A program made the translations under genes and the position numbers. From Hyphomonas chukchiensis (GTDB lineage Bacteria; Pseudomonadota; Alphaproteobacteria; Caulobacterales; Hyphomonadaceae): a stretch of 64,000 nucleotides of DNA. The stretch's first letter is position 1. Every line of letters begins with the position of its first letter. The stretch is taken from NCBI RefSeq assembly GCF_000682695.1, contig NZ_AWFG01000074.1, positions 124,001-188,000 of the forward strand. Reading direction: 5' to 3'. A model generated the notes under the pieces. That model was not told where the DNA came from and did not search any database. It was given only the letters and a program-made list of their open reading frames with translations. This document shows positions 8,571-17,733 of this stretch, piece after piece.

Positions 8571-11135
8571 TTAGAAGTGCAGTTCGAGTTGGACACCGAA
8601 TGTACGCGGCGGTGTCAGGTAATAGGTCTGCTCAATCCCCGGCGGGAAGGACAGCAAGCCACCCCTCGATCCATCATAGCCTTGCTCGTCAAAGGCATTC
8701 TTCACATAGGCCGTGACGACATAGGTCTGGTCTGCGCTTCTCCATACGCCGATAAAGTCGACCTGATCGAAGGTCGGCGTTTGCGTATAGGGCCGGTTGA
8801 AGATGCCGTGATAGGTCGCGTCCTGCCAGGAATAGTTACCCGAAAGGGTCAGGTCGCCATTCTCACCAAGCGGGATATCGTAGCTGGCATTCAGGCCAAC
8901 CTTGTTCGGCACGGTGCGCGGAAGCATTTCGCCTTTGAGGTTTTGCGGCTGGCTGCCAGCAGCATTGGTTGGGCCTGACGGCTGAGCGCCTGGCTGGCTG
9001 GCAGTCGGGTCGACATTGTCGACGAAACAGCATGCGCTGCGGACTTCCGAGTCATTATAGGCATAGCTGAACATGAAACGAAGGTCGTCCGTGGGCGTCC
9101 ACATGGCTTCGAGTTCCAGACCCATGGCGCGGGAGTCTTCTATGTTGAAGAAGCGCGTGAGGGTCAGGCCGTTTTCAACGGAATCCAGAGGCACCTGGAG
9201 GCCATCATAGGCGTAATAATAGGCCGTGGCATTCAGCTGAAGCTCATCACCGAACGTGCGCTTGGCGCCGACTTCATAGGAATCGAGCAATTCCTCGTCT
9301 GTCTGCGGGAACTGGCTGATACCCCCGGCATTGAAACCGCCCGACTTGTAACCACGGCTATAGCGGAAGAAATAGTTCTGGTCCGCGCTAGGTTGCCACT
9401 GAATGCCGGCAACGCCCGAAATGGCGCTCCAGTCGTTTGAGAGTTCGCGCCTCGCAAGACCCGTCGCCGGATCAATCGTCACGTCGCTCGCAACGCCTTG
9501 GGCGTCGGCATAGGAAACAGAAGCGGCCGTCAGATCGAGCGCAGGCGCGAGATTGCCTGAACCACCGAGCGTAAAGCCCGGGACGATGCCGTAGCCAATG
9601 ACACGCAACTGTTCCGACCCGGCCTTCTCGTCCGAAGAGTAACGCAGGCCGCCGGTCAGCGTGACGGTGTCAGTGAGATCATAATCGACCTGCCCGAAGA
9701 GCGCGTAGGATTTCGTTGTCAGGTCCGACAGCGCCGTAACATAGTCGCCGCTCGGGTTGGGGGCCGCGCCGTACGGGGCCATGATTTCGGGCTGGGCACT
9801 GTTGCCGAAGTGGGATTCCTGATGGAAATCCTCTTCGAAATAATACGCACCGACAATCCACCAAATGTCCGAATCTTCTGTGGACTGGATGTTGAGCTCG
9901 TGGCTCCAGAAGGACTTGTCCTCGATGTAGCCGAACGTCAGCGATGGATAGATCGTGGCGGCGCTACAGATCGGCCCGACATTCTCCAGATACCACTGGC
10001 AGTTTGGACCGCCCGTGAAGACTTCGCCCGCTGCGACGTTCGCCGGATCAAGCGGGTATTGATAGGAGACCATGCTGGTCTCGTCATCGTCCCGGTAGGA
10101 GTCATAAACATAGGTGCGGTAGCCGCCCATGTATTTGATGTCGATCGTCGGGAGGCTCCAGGTCGCAATCGTCGAGAGACCGAGGCTGTCGTCGAGCTTG
10201 GATTTTGTCGGTGTGTTGGTGCTGAATTTCCGGATGTCGTTGATACCCGGATTTTCCGTGGCTGTGCCTTCCTGATTGTAGGTCGGCAGGAGATAGCCGA
10301 AGGCCGCGCCGGGGGTCAGGTTGCCGGTCGGGAACGGGGAATAATCATAGGAACCGGAAGAGTTCGTTGCGCGGTTATAGACATCCGCACTATTCGTGTC
10401 CGCCTTGAACCAAAGGGACAGGTTGTCGGTCGGGTCGGCTTCCAGCTGGAGTTCGAGATAGCTGGTTTCTCCCCTGCCCGCCTCGCTGGGGCCGCCGGCG
10501 ACGTTTTCAAGATAGCCTTCCCCCTGATCCCTGAAGGAGCCCGCCAGCTTGGCGCGAACCTTGTCGCTGAGCGGGCCGGCAACGCTGGCTTCAATCGAGG
10601 TGGTTTCAAAATTGCCGATCGTCAGGCGGCTGTCGGCCGAGAAGACATCCGTTGGCCGTTTCGAAACGACGTTGATCGCGCCGCCGATGGAGTTGCGTCC
10701 ATAGAGCGTGCCCTGGGGCCCGCGCAGGACTTCGACGCGGTCGACAAAGAAGTCGCTCTTGGAGACGGCGGAGGTCGATGCGTCATAGATGCCGTCAGAA
10801 TAGGTCGCGACGCCCGGATCCGACCCGTTCGTATTGGTCTGACGGCCGACACCGCGGACGAAAACGCGGTCATCGCCGGCCGAGAAGGCAAGGCTTGGCG
10901 TGAAGCGCGCGAAATCGGACAGGTTGGCCAGACCGAGTTCCTGGCGCGTATCGGCCGTAAAGGCCGTCACCGAGACGGGAACCTCGTTCAGATCCTGCTC
11001 GCGTTTCACGGCCGTGACCGTGACCTGGTCGAGCCGCCGGACGTCCGTCGTGTCGTCGGCTTCCTGCGCCCAGGCATGCCCTGCGGCAGTGAGGGCAACT
11101 ACGCTGGCAGCCGCCAGCAGCAAAGACTGTCTCAT
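8571..11135 (-). CDS. TonB-dependent outer-membrane receptor (fucose module)
   Basis: The 854-aa protein has a cleavable signal peptide ending at HAWAQ (about residue 24) and a TonB-box-like DQVTVTAVKRE. A plug domain follows (VPVSVTAFTADTRQELG, GSDPGVATYSDGIYDAST, VEVLRGPQGTLYGRNSIGGAINVVSKRP), then a long beta-barrel ending in LELHF with a terminal Phe. GGGAGGAATAATCG precedes the ATG. It is the likely outer-membrane port for fucosylated oligosaccharides because the GPH symporter follows 3 nt later. The long insert with ACGRSD-like or SusD-type partners is absent, as is usual in Proteobacteria. The substrate assignment is by context only. Confidence 0.93.
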   Translation of the reverse strand: MRQSLLLAAASVVALTAAGHAWAQEADDTTDVRRLDQVTVTAVKREQDLNEVPVSVTAFTADTRQELGLANLSDFARFTPSLAFSAGDDRVFVRGVGRQTNTNGSDPGVATYSDGIYDASTSAVSKSDFFVDRVEVLRGPQGTLYGRNSIGGAINVVSKRPTDVFSADSRLTIGNFETTSIEASVAGPLSDKVRAKLAGSFRDQGEGYLENVAGGPSEAGRGETSYLELQLEADPTDNLSLWFKADTNSADVYNRATNSSGSYDYSPFPTGNLTPGAAFGYLLPTYNQEGTATENPGINDIRKFSTNTPTKSKLDDSLGLSTIATWSLPTIDIKYMGGYRTYVYDSYRDDDETSMVSYQYPLDPANVAAGEVFTGGPNCQWYLENVGPICSAATIYPSLTFGYIEDKSFWSHELNIQSTEDSDIWWIVGAYYFEEDFHQESHFGNSAQPEIMAPYGAAPNPSGDYVTALSDLTTKSYALFGQVDYDLTDTVTLTGGLRYSSDEKAGSEQLRVIGYGIVPGFTLGGSGNLAPALDLTAASVSYADAQGVASDVTIDPATGLARRELSNDWSAISGVAGIQWQPSADQNYFFRYSRGYKSGGFNAGGISQFPQTDEELLDSYEVGAKRTFGDELQLNATAYYYAYDGLQVPLDSVENGLTLTRFFNIEDSRAMGLELEAMWTPTDDLRFMFSYAYNDSEVRSACCFVDNVDPTASQPGAQPSGPTNAAGSQPQNLKGEMLPRTVPNKVGLNASYDIPLGENGDLTLSGNYSWQDATYHGIFNRPYTQTPTFDQVDFIGVWRSADQTYVVTAYVKNAFDEQGYDGSRGGLLSFPPGIEQTYYLTPPRTFGVQLELHF

Positions 11136-11225
11136 CGATTATTCCTCCCAGAATATATTCATCGACCGCACTCTCCGGTGCAGCATTGTTGGGAGGCTAA
11201 TATCGATTAATCTAGTTGTATAGTG

Positions 11226-11891
11226 TTATCTTTGTCGGAGCCGGGTTGCCGTTGCGCCAGCCCTGGGAGGGGCATCATTGCGCACTCCTATCCGCTGGCT
11301 TGTGCCATAGGCATTGCGGATGAGCGATTGCAGTTCGGCCCCCGCCGCCTTCACCGGAAAGGCCGGATCGATGAGAAACTGGCACGACATGCCGATCAGC
11401 TGGGTCGTTATCATCATCACGGCCATCTCGATATCCACGTCCTTGCGGAGGGATCCGTCGGCGAGACCGCGCGTGAAAAGGCGCCGCAATTCGGTGTTCG
11501 CCCGGACATGCGACTGGGCAAAAAGGGGCCTGACATCGGACAAGGTGGCGATGGCCTCGCTCATCAGCACGATATAGGCGCGGATATCGACCTGTTCCTC
11601 AAGCGATTCGAAATGGATCGCGCAATAGAGCAGCAAGGCGTCGAGGCCCGACAGGGTCTCGAGGTCGGCCTCGTGGCGGACGTCCTCCATCGAATCATGA
11701 AGATGATTGATGACCGCATCCAGAAGGCCGCTCTTGGAGCCGAACTTGTGGAAGGCCAGGTTGCGGCTATAGCCGGCCCTGAGGCCGATCTTGTCGAAGG
11801 TGAGCGCCGAAACCCCCTCTTCCGCCGCCAGTTCGAGATAGGCATTGATCAGCTTGTCCGACGATTGCTTGCGCCGTTCCGATTGTTTCAT
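11226..11891 (-). CDS. TetR-family transcriptional regulator
   Basis: The product is 221 aa from the ATG at 11889-11891, chosen because AGGGGGAAGA lies immediately upstream. A GTG six codons earlier lacks a suitable ribosome-binding site. The HTH spans about residues 8-60 (DKLINAYLELAAEEGVSALTFDKIGLRAGYSRNLAFHKFGSKSGLLD). The rest is a helical effector domain, and the C-terminal 25 residues look disordered (PPRAGATATRLRQR). It is transcribed toward the TonB-dependent receptor with a 90-nt gap, so it may control that receptor and the symporter. The ligand is unknown. Confidence 0.87.
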   Translation of the reverse strand: MKQSERRKQSSDKLINAYLELAAEEGVSALTFDKIGLRAGYSRNLAFHKFGSKSGLLDAVINHLHDSMEDVRHEADLETLSGLDALLLYCAIHFESLEEQVDIRAYIVLMSEAIATLSDVRPLFAQSHVRANTELRRLFTRGLADGSLRKDVDIEMAVMMITTQLIGMSCQFLIDPAFPVKAAGAELQSLIRNAYGTSQRIGVRNDAPPRAGATATRLRQR

Positions 11892-12144
11892 TCTTCCCCC
11901 TTTTGGCACGACGCTTTGCGCCGTGTCCTTATGCCTGCATCAGGGCGCGGGGCCCCTTTGCGATTGCCGGCCGGTCGAGCGGCCGGATTGGATTCGTGCG
12001 CGTCGCAAGTGTCGCGACGGGCAAATGCCGGGAGGAATGGTCAGACTTTGTCTCAAAGTCCGCGCCGATTGTACAGCCTGTTGCACGTGCGACCGGAAAC
12101 GCCCTTTGGGGCGTCCGGCATGGAGGGCTAATTGTGTCGTGGAC

Positions 12145-12741
12145 TCAGCCCGAACTTTCCCAGCTCTTGAACGCATCCCGCAGCAGTTCCGGCAGGGCTG
12201 TGGCGATGGCGCCGAGTTCCGGCGGCAGGCGGTGGGTGCGGGTCATGGGCAGCGCCATGGGGGCCGGGTCTCCGGCCTTACGCTGGCGCTCCAGCTTGCG
12301 GGCGAGGCGGCGGGCATGGGCTTCAGGGGCTGCGAGCAATTCCTGCAGCGCCGCAAGGCGGGCGAGGATCGGGGCGGCCTGAACGGGGCCGCAGGATCGC
12401 GCCGCTGCCGACAACCCGTCCCGGTCCATGTCCGGCCCCATGAGGCGGGGCGAGAGGCCCGTGAGGCGGCCCGAGGCTTTCGTCTCGATGCGCGCGGTGC
12501 TCGAAGGATGCACGGAAGATGCACGAATGGAGACCGGCGGCAGCACGAGTCCGAGCGCCATCAAAGTGAGAAGCCGCCGGATGATGATTTCGAGCCGCGC
12601 GAGTTCCGCCCGGGCGCGCTGTGCGAGCGTGCGTTTGAGGGTGGAGGGGTTGAGATGTGCGTTCGTCATCGCGGCAACGGCGCTCAGCGCACGCTGCGCA
12701 TGGGCGATGCCGTGACTGACGAAGGCGGACGAGTTGCTCAT
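12145..12741 (-). CDS. Conserved-looking hypothetical protein, 198 aa
   Basis: I do not recognise this protein. It is rich in Ala, Arg and Leu, with helical stretches (LNPSTLKRTLAQRARAELARLEIIIRRLLTLMALG; APILARLAALQELLAAPEAHARRLARKLERQ) and no signal peptide. The start at 12741 (MSNSSAFVSHG) is preferred: the reading frame continues upstream for 150 codons, but that part overlaps the 3' end of the D,D-peptidase gene and is low-complexity Arg/Pro-rich, as expected of non-coding frames. No Shine-Dalgarno is visible, but TATACT lies 9 nt upstream of the ATG, so the transcript may be leaderless. Function unknown. Confidence 0.55.
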   Translation of the reverse strand: MSNSSAFVSHGIAHAQRALSAVAAMTNAHLNPSTLKRTLAQRARAELARLEIIIRRLLTLMALGLVLPPVSIRASSVHPSSTARIETKASGRLTGLSPRLMGPDMDRDGLSAAARSCGPVQAAPILARLAALQELLAAPEAHARRLARKLERQRKAGDPAPMALPMTRTHRLPPELGAIATALPELLRDAFKSWESSG

Positions 12742-12862
12742 GGCCGCCAGTATAGGCCGGGCGGGATTAGGGTTGGATAAGGTGGGGGAAGAGGGAGGGG
12801 CGCGAGATGTTGGGTGTCGTTGCGCTTGATTCACCCTACGGGACTTTCTTGCATTGCATGAG

Positions 12863-12882
12863 GTCCCGGCTTTCGCCGGGAC
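12863..12882. repeat. Short palindromic element (GTCCCGGC stem)
   Basis: GTCCCGGC and GCCGGGAC form a perfect 8-bp stem around TTTC. Its translation in one frame gives the peptide PAKAGT, which I associate with dispersed intergenic palindromic repeats in alphaproteobacterial genomes. Only this one copy is obvious in the window. It lies in the 203-nt gap between the hypothetical gene and the D,D-peptidase gene. Confidence 0.45.
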
Positions 12883-12944
12883 TGTGGATGTGGGGTGATA
12901 TGTGTGAGGCGCGCCCCCTTCTCCCTTGGGCGAAGGGAATAGGT

Positions 12945-14420
12945 TCAGTTCCGCTCCGCAATCCTCACCAAAGCGGCGTCCATCATTGGCGTGGCGGATG
13001 ACACGGCGAGGGGGCGTTCGTTGGCGATTATGGCGAAGGTGAGGGTTTGGCCGCTGGCGGCGGTCAGGTAGCCGGAGAGGGCGTTGGTGCCTTTGAGCGT
13101 GCCGGTCTTGGCGAAGATCCGGCCTTCGAGAATTGTGCCGCGGAAGCGGCGTTCCAGTGAGCCGTCGACGCCGCCAATGGGGAATGTGTCTTTCCATGCC
13201 CTGCCCCAGTCCTGAGCGGCGGCGTAGGTGAGCAGTGTGACGATGGTCCGTGGGCTGACGCGGTTATAGACCGACATGCCGGAGCCATCGAAGAGGTCGT
13301 GGCCGTTTGGGGCGGCGCCTGCCTCTTCCAGCAGGGTGTCGACGCGGGCGAGACCGGCCTCGGCTGCGCCGTCTTCATCGATGTGGCCGAGATGGCGCAG
13401 CATGAGTTCGGCATAGAGATTCTGGCTGTCCTTGGAAATGTCGGTCAGCGCTTCGGGAAAGGCGGGCGGGGCCAGCGCGGCAAGCGGCGGGTCGCCATCG
13501 TCCAAGCCGGTGAAGGCGGCCTCGGGCGGCGTGCCGGGCGGACGATGACGGGCCATGGGCGGGCCTTCGACTGTGATGCCGCGTGCCTGCAGCAGGGCGG
13601 TGAGGCGCGTGGCGGCACTGAGGGCCGGATCGTCAAGGCCGAGGGCGAAGCTGCGCGGGGCGCTGCCGGGCGGGACGTGGCCGGCGACGTGCACGATGGC
13701 TGTACCGGGCAGATGGGAGACGATGAGATCGTCTTCGGGCGCCTCGTCGCCCTGCCCCGGCCACTCTGCCGTGACTGTGTCGTTGACGATTGTGTAGGCG
13801 GCGTCGCCCAGGGCCCAGGTGACATTTGCCGGGGCGCCTTCGCTCGCGGGGGCGACGATGAGCGTGGCGGCATTGTCGTTGACGGTGAGGGCGGATGTGG
13901 CGGTGCCGTAGGAGGTCTGCAGGTCGTCCCAGCTCCAGCCGGGGCCCCAGCGCTCATCCGGGAACCATGTGTCGTCGCCGACGACATGGGTGATCTCGGT
14001 GAGGCCGATGGCGGAAACGGCGTCGGCCAGCGTGGCGAGGCAGCGGACTTCGCAGTCCGGCGTGTCGGTGAGGTGGGGGTCGCCGCGTCCATGGAGGACG
14101 AGCGTGGGGGCGCCGGTTTCGCCGACATCCTCGAGGGCGACGAAGGTGGCGAGGCGCGGGAGCATGGCGGCGAGATCGTCCTGCCAGCGGAAGGCGGCGG
14201 CTGTGGTGAAGAGCTTGGTGTTGGAGGCCGGGAGGAAGCGCTGGTCGGGATTGATGGCGGCGATCTCGCGGCCCTGCCCATCCGTGACGAGGAGGCCCCA
14301 GCGGATGCCGGCGATTTCGGGCGGATTGAGCGTGGTGTCGAGGTCGCGCTGCAGGGGCGTGACGCAGGCGGCGAGCAGGAGGCAGGCCAGGAGCAGCAGG
14401 CTGCGGCAGCGGTTTGGCAT
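12945..14420 (-). CDS. dacB: D-alanyl-D-alanine carboxypeptidase/endopeptidase (PBP4, DacB type)
   Basis: The 491-aa peptidase S13 protein cleaves D-Ala-D-Ala or cross-links in peptidoglycan. The three penicillin-binding motifs are present: SxxK (PASNTKLF, Ser66 and Lys69), SxN (KDSQNLYAELMLRH) and KTG (FAKTGTLKGTNALSGY). The N-terminus has a lipobox LLAAC with Cys19, so it is predicted to be a lipoprotein in the periplasm; E. coli PBP4 is not a lipoprotein. It is flanked by unrelated genes and seems to be its own transcription unit. The large central insert expected of PBP4-type enzymes is present between residues about 90 and 300. Confidence 0.92.
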   Translation of the reverse strand: MPNRCRSLLLLACLLLAACVTPLQRDLDTTLNPPEIAGIRWGLLVTDGQGREIAAINPDQRFLPASNTKLFTTAAAFRWQDDLAAMLPRLATFVALEDVGETGAPTLVLHGRGDPHLTDTPDCEVRCLATLADAVSAIGLTEITHVVGDDTWFPDERWGPGWSWDDLQTSYGTATSALTVNDNAATLIVAPASEGAPANVTWALGDAAYTIVNDTVTAEWPGQGDEAPEDDLIVSHLPGTAIVHVAGHVPPGSAPRSFALGLDDPALSAATRLTALLQARGITVEGPPMARHRPPGTPPEAAFTGLDDGDPPLAALAPPAFPEALTDISKDSQNLYAELMLRHLGHIDEDGAAEAGLARVDTLLEEAGAAPNGHDLFDGSGMSVYNRVSPRTIVTLLTYAAAQDWGRAWKDTFPIGGVDGSLERRFRGTILEGRIFAKTGTLKGTNALSGYLTAASGQTLTFAIIANERPLAVSSATPMMDAALVRIAERN

Positions 14421-14534
14421 CAGTGTCCCCCGGTCGGTTTTCCCTTGGGGGACGTTAGCGCAGGAGCGCGCTGCGCGGGAAGCGAAATACGGGGGCTTGG
14501 GGTGGCGGAGGCGCGGGGCGCCCGGAAAGCGGGC

Positions 14535-15260
14535 TCAGGCGCCGCGGCTTGCGGCCTGTTTCCGGCCGGGCGCGGGGGCGTCTTCGTGGTGCAGCAGGGC
14601 TTCGAGGGCGGCGATCCGCTCATCGAGGATGGCAATGCCCTTGCCCGTGGCCACGCCGCGCAAGGCGATGGCATAGCCAAGGGCACCGGTCGCCTGCAGG
14701 TCGCGCGTCTCGAGCGTGCCGAGGACCCAGGAGAGCATGACGCCATTGGCGAAATAGGAGAGCGACCGCTCCAGCGCTGCAGACGCAAAGCTGGCCTTGA
14801 TGAGGCCTTCGGTCTGCGCCGCCTCGATCAGCGCGCGCCAGGCGGCGCTGTTGCGCTCAAGGCGCTCGGGCGTGGCAAGGCCGGTGTCATTCGGGCTGCG
14901 CGTGTCTAGGAGGGCTTTCCAGATGGTCTGGTAGAAGTCCGGGTCGTCGGTGAAATAGCTGGAGGCGAGGGCCTGCGCCTCGAACAGGCGCTCCAGGGCA
15001 TTGGCCGCCTTGATCTTGCTGAAGCGGACGGCGAAGTCGCGCTCGTCCTCGAACACGGCGAGCACGACGGCGCGCTTGGAGCCGAACAGGTTGTACGGCG
15101 TCGCGAGGCTGACATCGGCGCGCTTGGCGATCATGCGCATGGACAGGTTGGTGTCGCCCGTCTCGCGGATGAGGTCGCGCGCGGCCTGGACGATGCGGGA
15201 GCGCCGCTCGGCCTTGGCCTGCTCGCGTTTGCCGGTCTCTTCGGTCACTGCCTCTCCCAT
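14535..15260 (-). CDS. TetR-family regulator, last gene of the 19918-14535 operon
   Basis: The 241-aa protein has a TetR HTH at about residues 20-75 (RRSRIVQAARDLIRETGDTNLSMRMIAKRADVSLATPYNLFGSKRAVV) and a helical effector domain. It starts 5 nt after the flavoprotein stop, so it is cotranscribed with the catabolic genes. A GTG four codons later (15246-15248) is preceded by GGGAGAGG and may be the true start. Being the distal gene of the operon, it is the natural candidate to bind the 24-bp palindrome in the operon promoter (19941-19964), forming a feedback loop. Its ligand would be the unknown substrate. Confidence 0.88.
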   Translation of the reverse strand: MGEAVTEETGKREQAKAERRSRIVQAARDLIRETGDTNLSMRMIAKRADVSLATPYNLFGSKRAVVLAVFEDERDFAVRFSKIKAANALERLFEAQALASSYFTDDPDFYQTIWKALLDTRSPNDTGLATPERLERNSAAWRALIEAAQTEGLIKASFASAALERSLSYFANGVMLSWVLGTLETRDLQATGALGYAIALRGVATGKGIAILDERIAALEALLHHEDAPAPGRKQAASRGA

Positions 15261-15265
15261 CGGGC

Positions 15266-16774
15266 TCAGGCCCCTTGCGCGATGCGGTCGATATCAGCCT
15301 GATAGTCGAGGGACAATGCCTTGATCATCTCGTTGCGCTCCGGGCCCGCCTTGGGCGGATAGGCCGCCGCGTTGCGCTTGGGGCCGCGCGCCCAATAGTA
15401 CATGACCTTGGCGAAGTTGCCGGGCTTGCCGAGCCATTTGTTCGGATGCTCGAGCATGTGGAAGCCGCGCATGGCATCGCGCAGCAGCCGCGTGTCGTAG
15501 CGCAGGGCGATGCGGACGCCGTCGTCGAAGAAGCCCTGCATGAGGCGGGCGCGAAAACCCGGTTTATAGTCAGGCGTTAGGGCCTGCCGGGCGCGTTTGA
15601 TGGCCGCGCGGTCCTGGGCGCGCTGGTTGAGGTAATAGGGTTTCAGCTCGGTGAGGAGGCGCTGGTGGAAGGCAACGGAGCGGGCGTCTGGATCGGACGT
15701 CTCGTCCAGTGTCTCGCGCAGGACCTGGCCGCTGACGGCGGCGAAAGAGCAGCCGCGTCCATAGAGCGGATTGGTGCGGATCAGCGTGTCGCCGAGGGCG
15801 AAATAGTGGCGTGTGAGCGGCTTGCCGTCGACCACAAGATCACGCCAGCGGCTGATCAGGTCCCCCATGCCGTGCACTCTGCCGACCGGATCGGACCGTT
15901 CCGAGTCCGTCCATGGGGCAAGGCCCGGCAGAAGCAGGGTCATTGCGTGGAACACGTCGGGGTTCAGGATGGCCTTGCGCAATTCCATCTCGACTTCCGG
16001 CACGGCCATCGTGATCGAGAAGCAGCCATTGTCGCCCGGGAAGACGCCGAACTTGAGGAAGCCGAGGTCGCCGCTGGGGGGCGGGTTGTCGATGCGGGAG
16101 GGTTCGTCCTTGCCGGGCTTCAGGCGGTAGTGGCGCGTGAAGTAGAGGATGCCGGCGGATTCGGCTTCTTCCGGAAAGTCGACACCATCGGCCTTCAGCT
16201 GGTCGATCGTGAAACCGTTCTTGCCGGAGGCGTCGACAATGATGTCGGCGCTGGCCGTGACCTCTTCACCGTCGCTGTCGCCGATGACTCCGCGCACGTT
16301 GAGCACACCGTCCGTACCCTTGTCGGTGATGAGACGGCGCACGAGGAAGCCGGAGCGGATGGTGACGTTTTCCAGGCTGCCGACATAGCGGCGCATGGCC
16401 AGCTCAAGCGTCGTGCGGCGGCTGGTGATGATGGTGAGTTCGGCGTCGCTCGGTTCGGGACTGTAATCATCCCGCTGCAGGTCGCTGAGCATGGCGTCGA
16501 AGGTGAGTTCGCGCACGCCCAGGTCGAGCAGTTCCTGCATAAGGCGTGGATGGTCCCGCTTGATGATGGACCTGAGGCGCGCGAGGAAGGCGTGGCTCTG
16601 GCGCAGGTGGCCGACGCCCGTGTGCTTCCACTCATGGAAGACGGTGTCCGGATCATCGCCGGGCGGCGGCGCATCGCGCTCGATGAGCGTGATCTCCCTG
16701 CCCGTTGGCGCAAGCGCCAGCGCTGTGCAAAGGCCACCAATGCCCGCACCGATGATGAGAACGGATTCGGTCAT
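15266..16774 (-). CDS. FAD-dependent oxidoreductase/monooxygenase-like flavoprotein
   Basis: The 502-aa protein begins with a dinucleotide-binding fold, VLIIGAGIGGLCTALALA (residues 5-22), with an acidic ribose-binding end, LIERD. A second FAD motif occurs near the middle (ALGDTLIRTNPLYGRGCSFAA, the GD...P pattern of PHBH-fold enzymes). Similarity is to the broad halogenase, geranylgeranyl-reductase and aromatic-hydroxylase superfamily. No halogenase WxWxIP motif is seen. It is a likely cytoplasmic hydroxylase or oxidase in the same operon as an epoxide hydrolase and an amidohydrolase, with a 4-nt ATGA overlap to the upstream gene. Substrate unknown. Confidence 0.8.
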   Translation of the reverse strand: MTESVLIIGAGIGGLCTALALAPTGREITLIERDAPPPGDDPDTVFHEWKHTGVGHLRQSHAFLARLRSIIKRDHPRLMQELLDLGVRELTFDAMLSDLQRDDYSPEPSDAELTIITSRRTTLELAMRRYVGSLENVTIRSGFLVRRLITDKGTDGVLNVRGVIGDSDGEEVTASADIIVDASGKNGFTIDQLKADGVDFPEEAESAGILYFTRHYRLKPGKDEPSRIDNPPPSGDLGFLKFGVFPGDNGCFSITMAVPEVEMELRKAILNPDVFHAMTLLLPGLAPWTDSERSDPVGRVHGMGDLISRWRDLVVDGKPLTRHYFALGDTLIRTNPLYGRGCSFAAVSGQVLRETLDETSDPDARSVAFHQRLLTELKPYYLNQRAQDRAAIKRARQALTPDYKPGFRARLMQGFFDDGVRIALRYDTRLLRDAMRGFHMLEHPNKWLGKPGNFAKVMYYWARGPKRNAAAYPPKAGPERNEMIKALSLDYQADIDRIAQGA

Positions 16775-17733
16775 CCATCCAGCTCCTTGAGGAAGTCGAG
16801 AATGGTTTCGTTGACGGCTTCAGGCGCTTCCTGCTGGGTCCAGTGGCCGGCACCGGGGATCAGCTTGTTGATGCGCAGGTCTGTCACGAACATCGGCATG
16901 ATCTTGAGGGCTTCTTCGGCCATCATGATGACGCCGTCATTACTGCCCGCGACGAAGAAGGCGGGCTGGGAAATGGTCGTCGGCGCGCCTTCGGTCATTT
17001 TCCATGTCAGGTCATGGTTGCGGTAATAGTTCAGCGGGCCGCGCATGCCGGAGCGCTTGAACTCGGCCTCGTAGAAATCGAGATCCTCTTCGCTCACCCA
17101 GTCTGGCAGCGTTTCCGGATATGGCAGGCTCGAGAACATGTCATCGTCTTCAGCCTTGGGCGGCAGGGCGGCGAGGTCTGTCTCTCCGCCAGCCATGACG
17201 AGGAACTTGCGCAAGGCGGTGCGAATGTCGGCCTCGAATTCGGCCTCCGCAACACCGGGCTCATAGAAATAGAGTTGGTAGAAGAACTGGCCTTTGTACA
17301 TTTCCCGGAGCATCGCCATGGGCGGAACCGGCGAGCGCGGCAGGAAGGGCACGGACATGGCACCGACCGCCCGGACCTTGTCCGGATGGTGGAGCGCTGT
17401 GGCCCAGGCCGTTGGCGCGCCCCAGTCATGCCCGATCACGACGGCTGTTTCATAGCCGAGCGCCGGGATGAGGCCGACAATGTCGTTCACCACTTCGACC
17501 TGGTTATAAGCCTCGATGGCCTCCGGCTTGTCGCTCTTGCCATAGCCGCGCATGTCTGGCGCGACGACGTGATAGCCGGCATCGGCCAAAGGCTTGAACT
17601 GATGCCGCCAGGAATACCAGGATTCCGGGAAGCCATGGACGAGGAGCACCAATGGCCCCTCGCCGGCTTCGGCAATGTTCAGTTCAATTCCGTTGGTGGC
17701 AATGCGACGCTGCGTGACACCCGGCCAGCTCAT
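16771..17733 (-). CDS. Alpha/beta hydrolase, epoxide hydrolase-like
   Basis: The 320-aa protein has the epoxide hydrolase hallmarks: HGFPE oxyanion motif (33-37), GHDWGA with nucleophile Asp103, MRGYGKSDKP, a cap region with tyrosines (FYQLYFYEPG, NYYRNHD) and the catalytic His297 in GAGHWTQQE. Such enzymes open epoxides to diols through an Asp-ester. The stop and start overlap neighbours on both sides by 4 nt, so translation is coupled in the operon. Following a flavin oxygenase, it may hydrate an epoxide formed in the same pathway, which is an inference. Haloalkane dehalogenase activity is an alternative, less likely because of the HGFPE motif. Confidence 0.87.
   Translation of the reverse strand: MSWPGVTQRRIATNGIELNIAEAGEGPLVLLVHGFPESWYSWRHQFKPLADAGYHVVAPDMRGYGKSDKPEAIEAYNQVEVVNDIVGLIPALGYETAVVIGHDWGAPTAWATALHHPDKVRAVGAMSVPFLPRSPVPPMAMLREMYKGQFFYQLYFYEPGVAEAEFEADIRTALRKFLVMAGGETDLAALPPKAEDDDMFSSLPYPETLPDWVSEEDLDFYEAEFKRSGMRGPLNYYRNHDLTWKMTEGAPTTISQPAFFVAGSNDGVIMMAEEALKIMPMFVTDLRINKLIPGAGHWTQQEAPEAVNETILDFLKELDG

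Noticed and set aside
9810-11210. Long plus-strand open frame (466 codons) across the TonB receptor gene
   Set aside because: It lies antisense to a clear receptor with signal peptide, plug and barrel. It is an open mirror frame caused by GC-rich codon use, as are the similar long frames at 13299-14909, 17841-19370 and 24239-25561.
12742-13197. N-terminal extension of the 198-aa hypothetical protein to 350 aa
   Set aside because: The extra part overlaps the end of the D,D-peptidase gene on the same strand and is an Arg/Pro/His-rich low-complexity translation.
14424-14453. GTCCCCC/GGGGGAC inverted repeat upstream of the D,D-peptidase
   Set aside because: The stem is short with a long loop and no T-run. 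It may be an operator or terminator, but nothing supports either.
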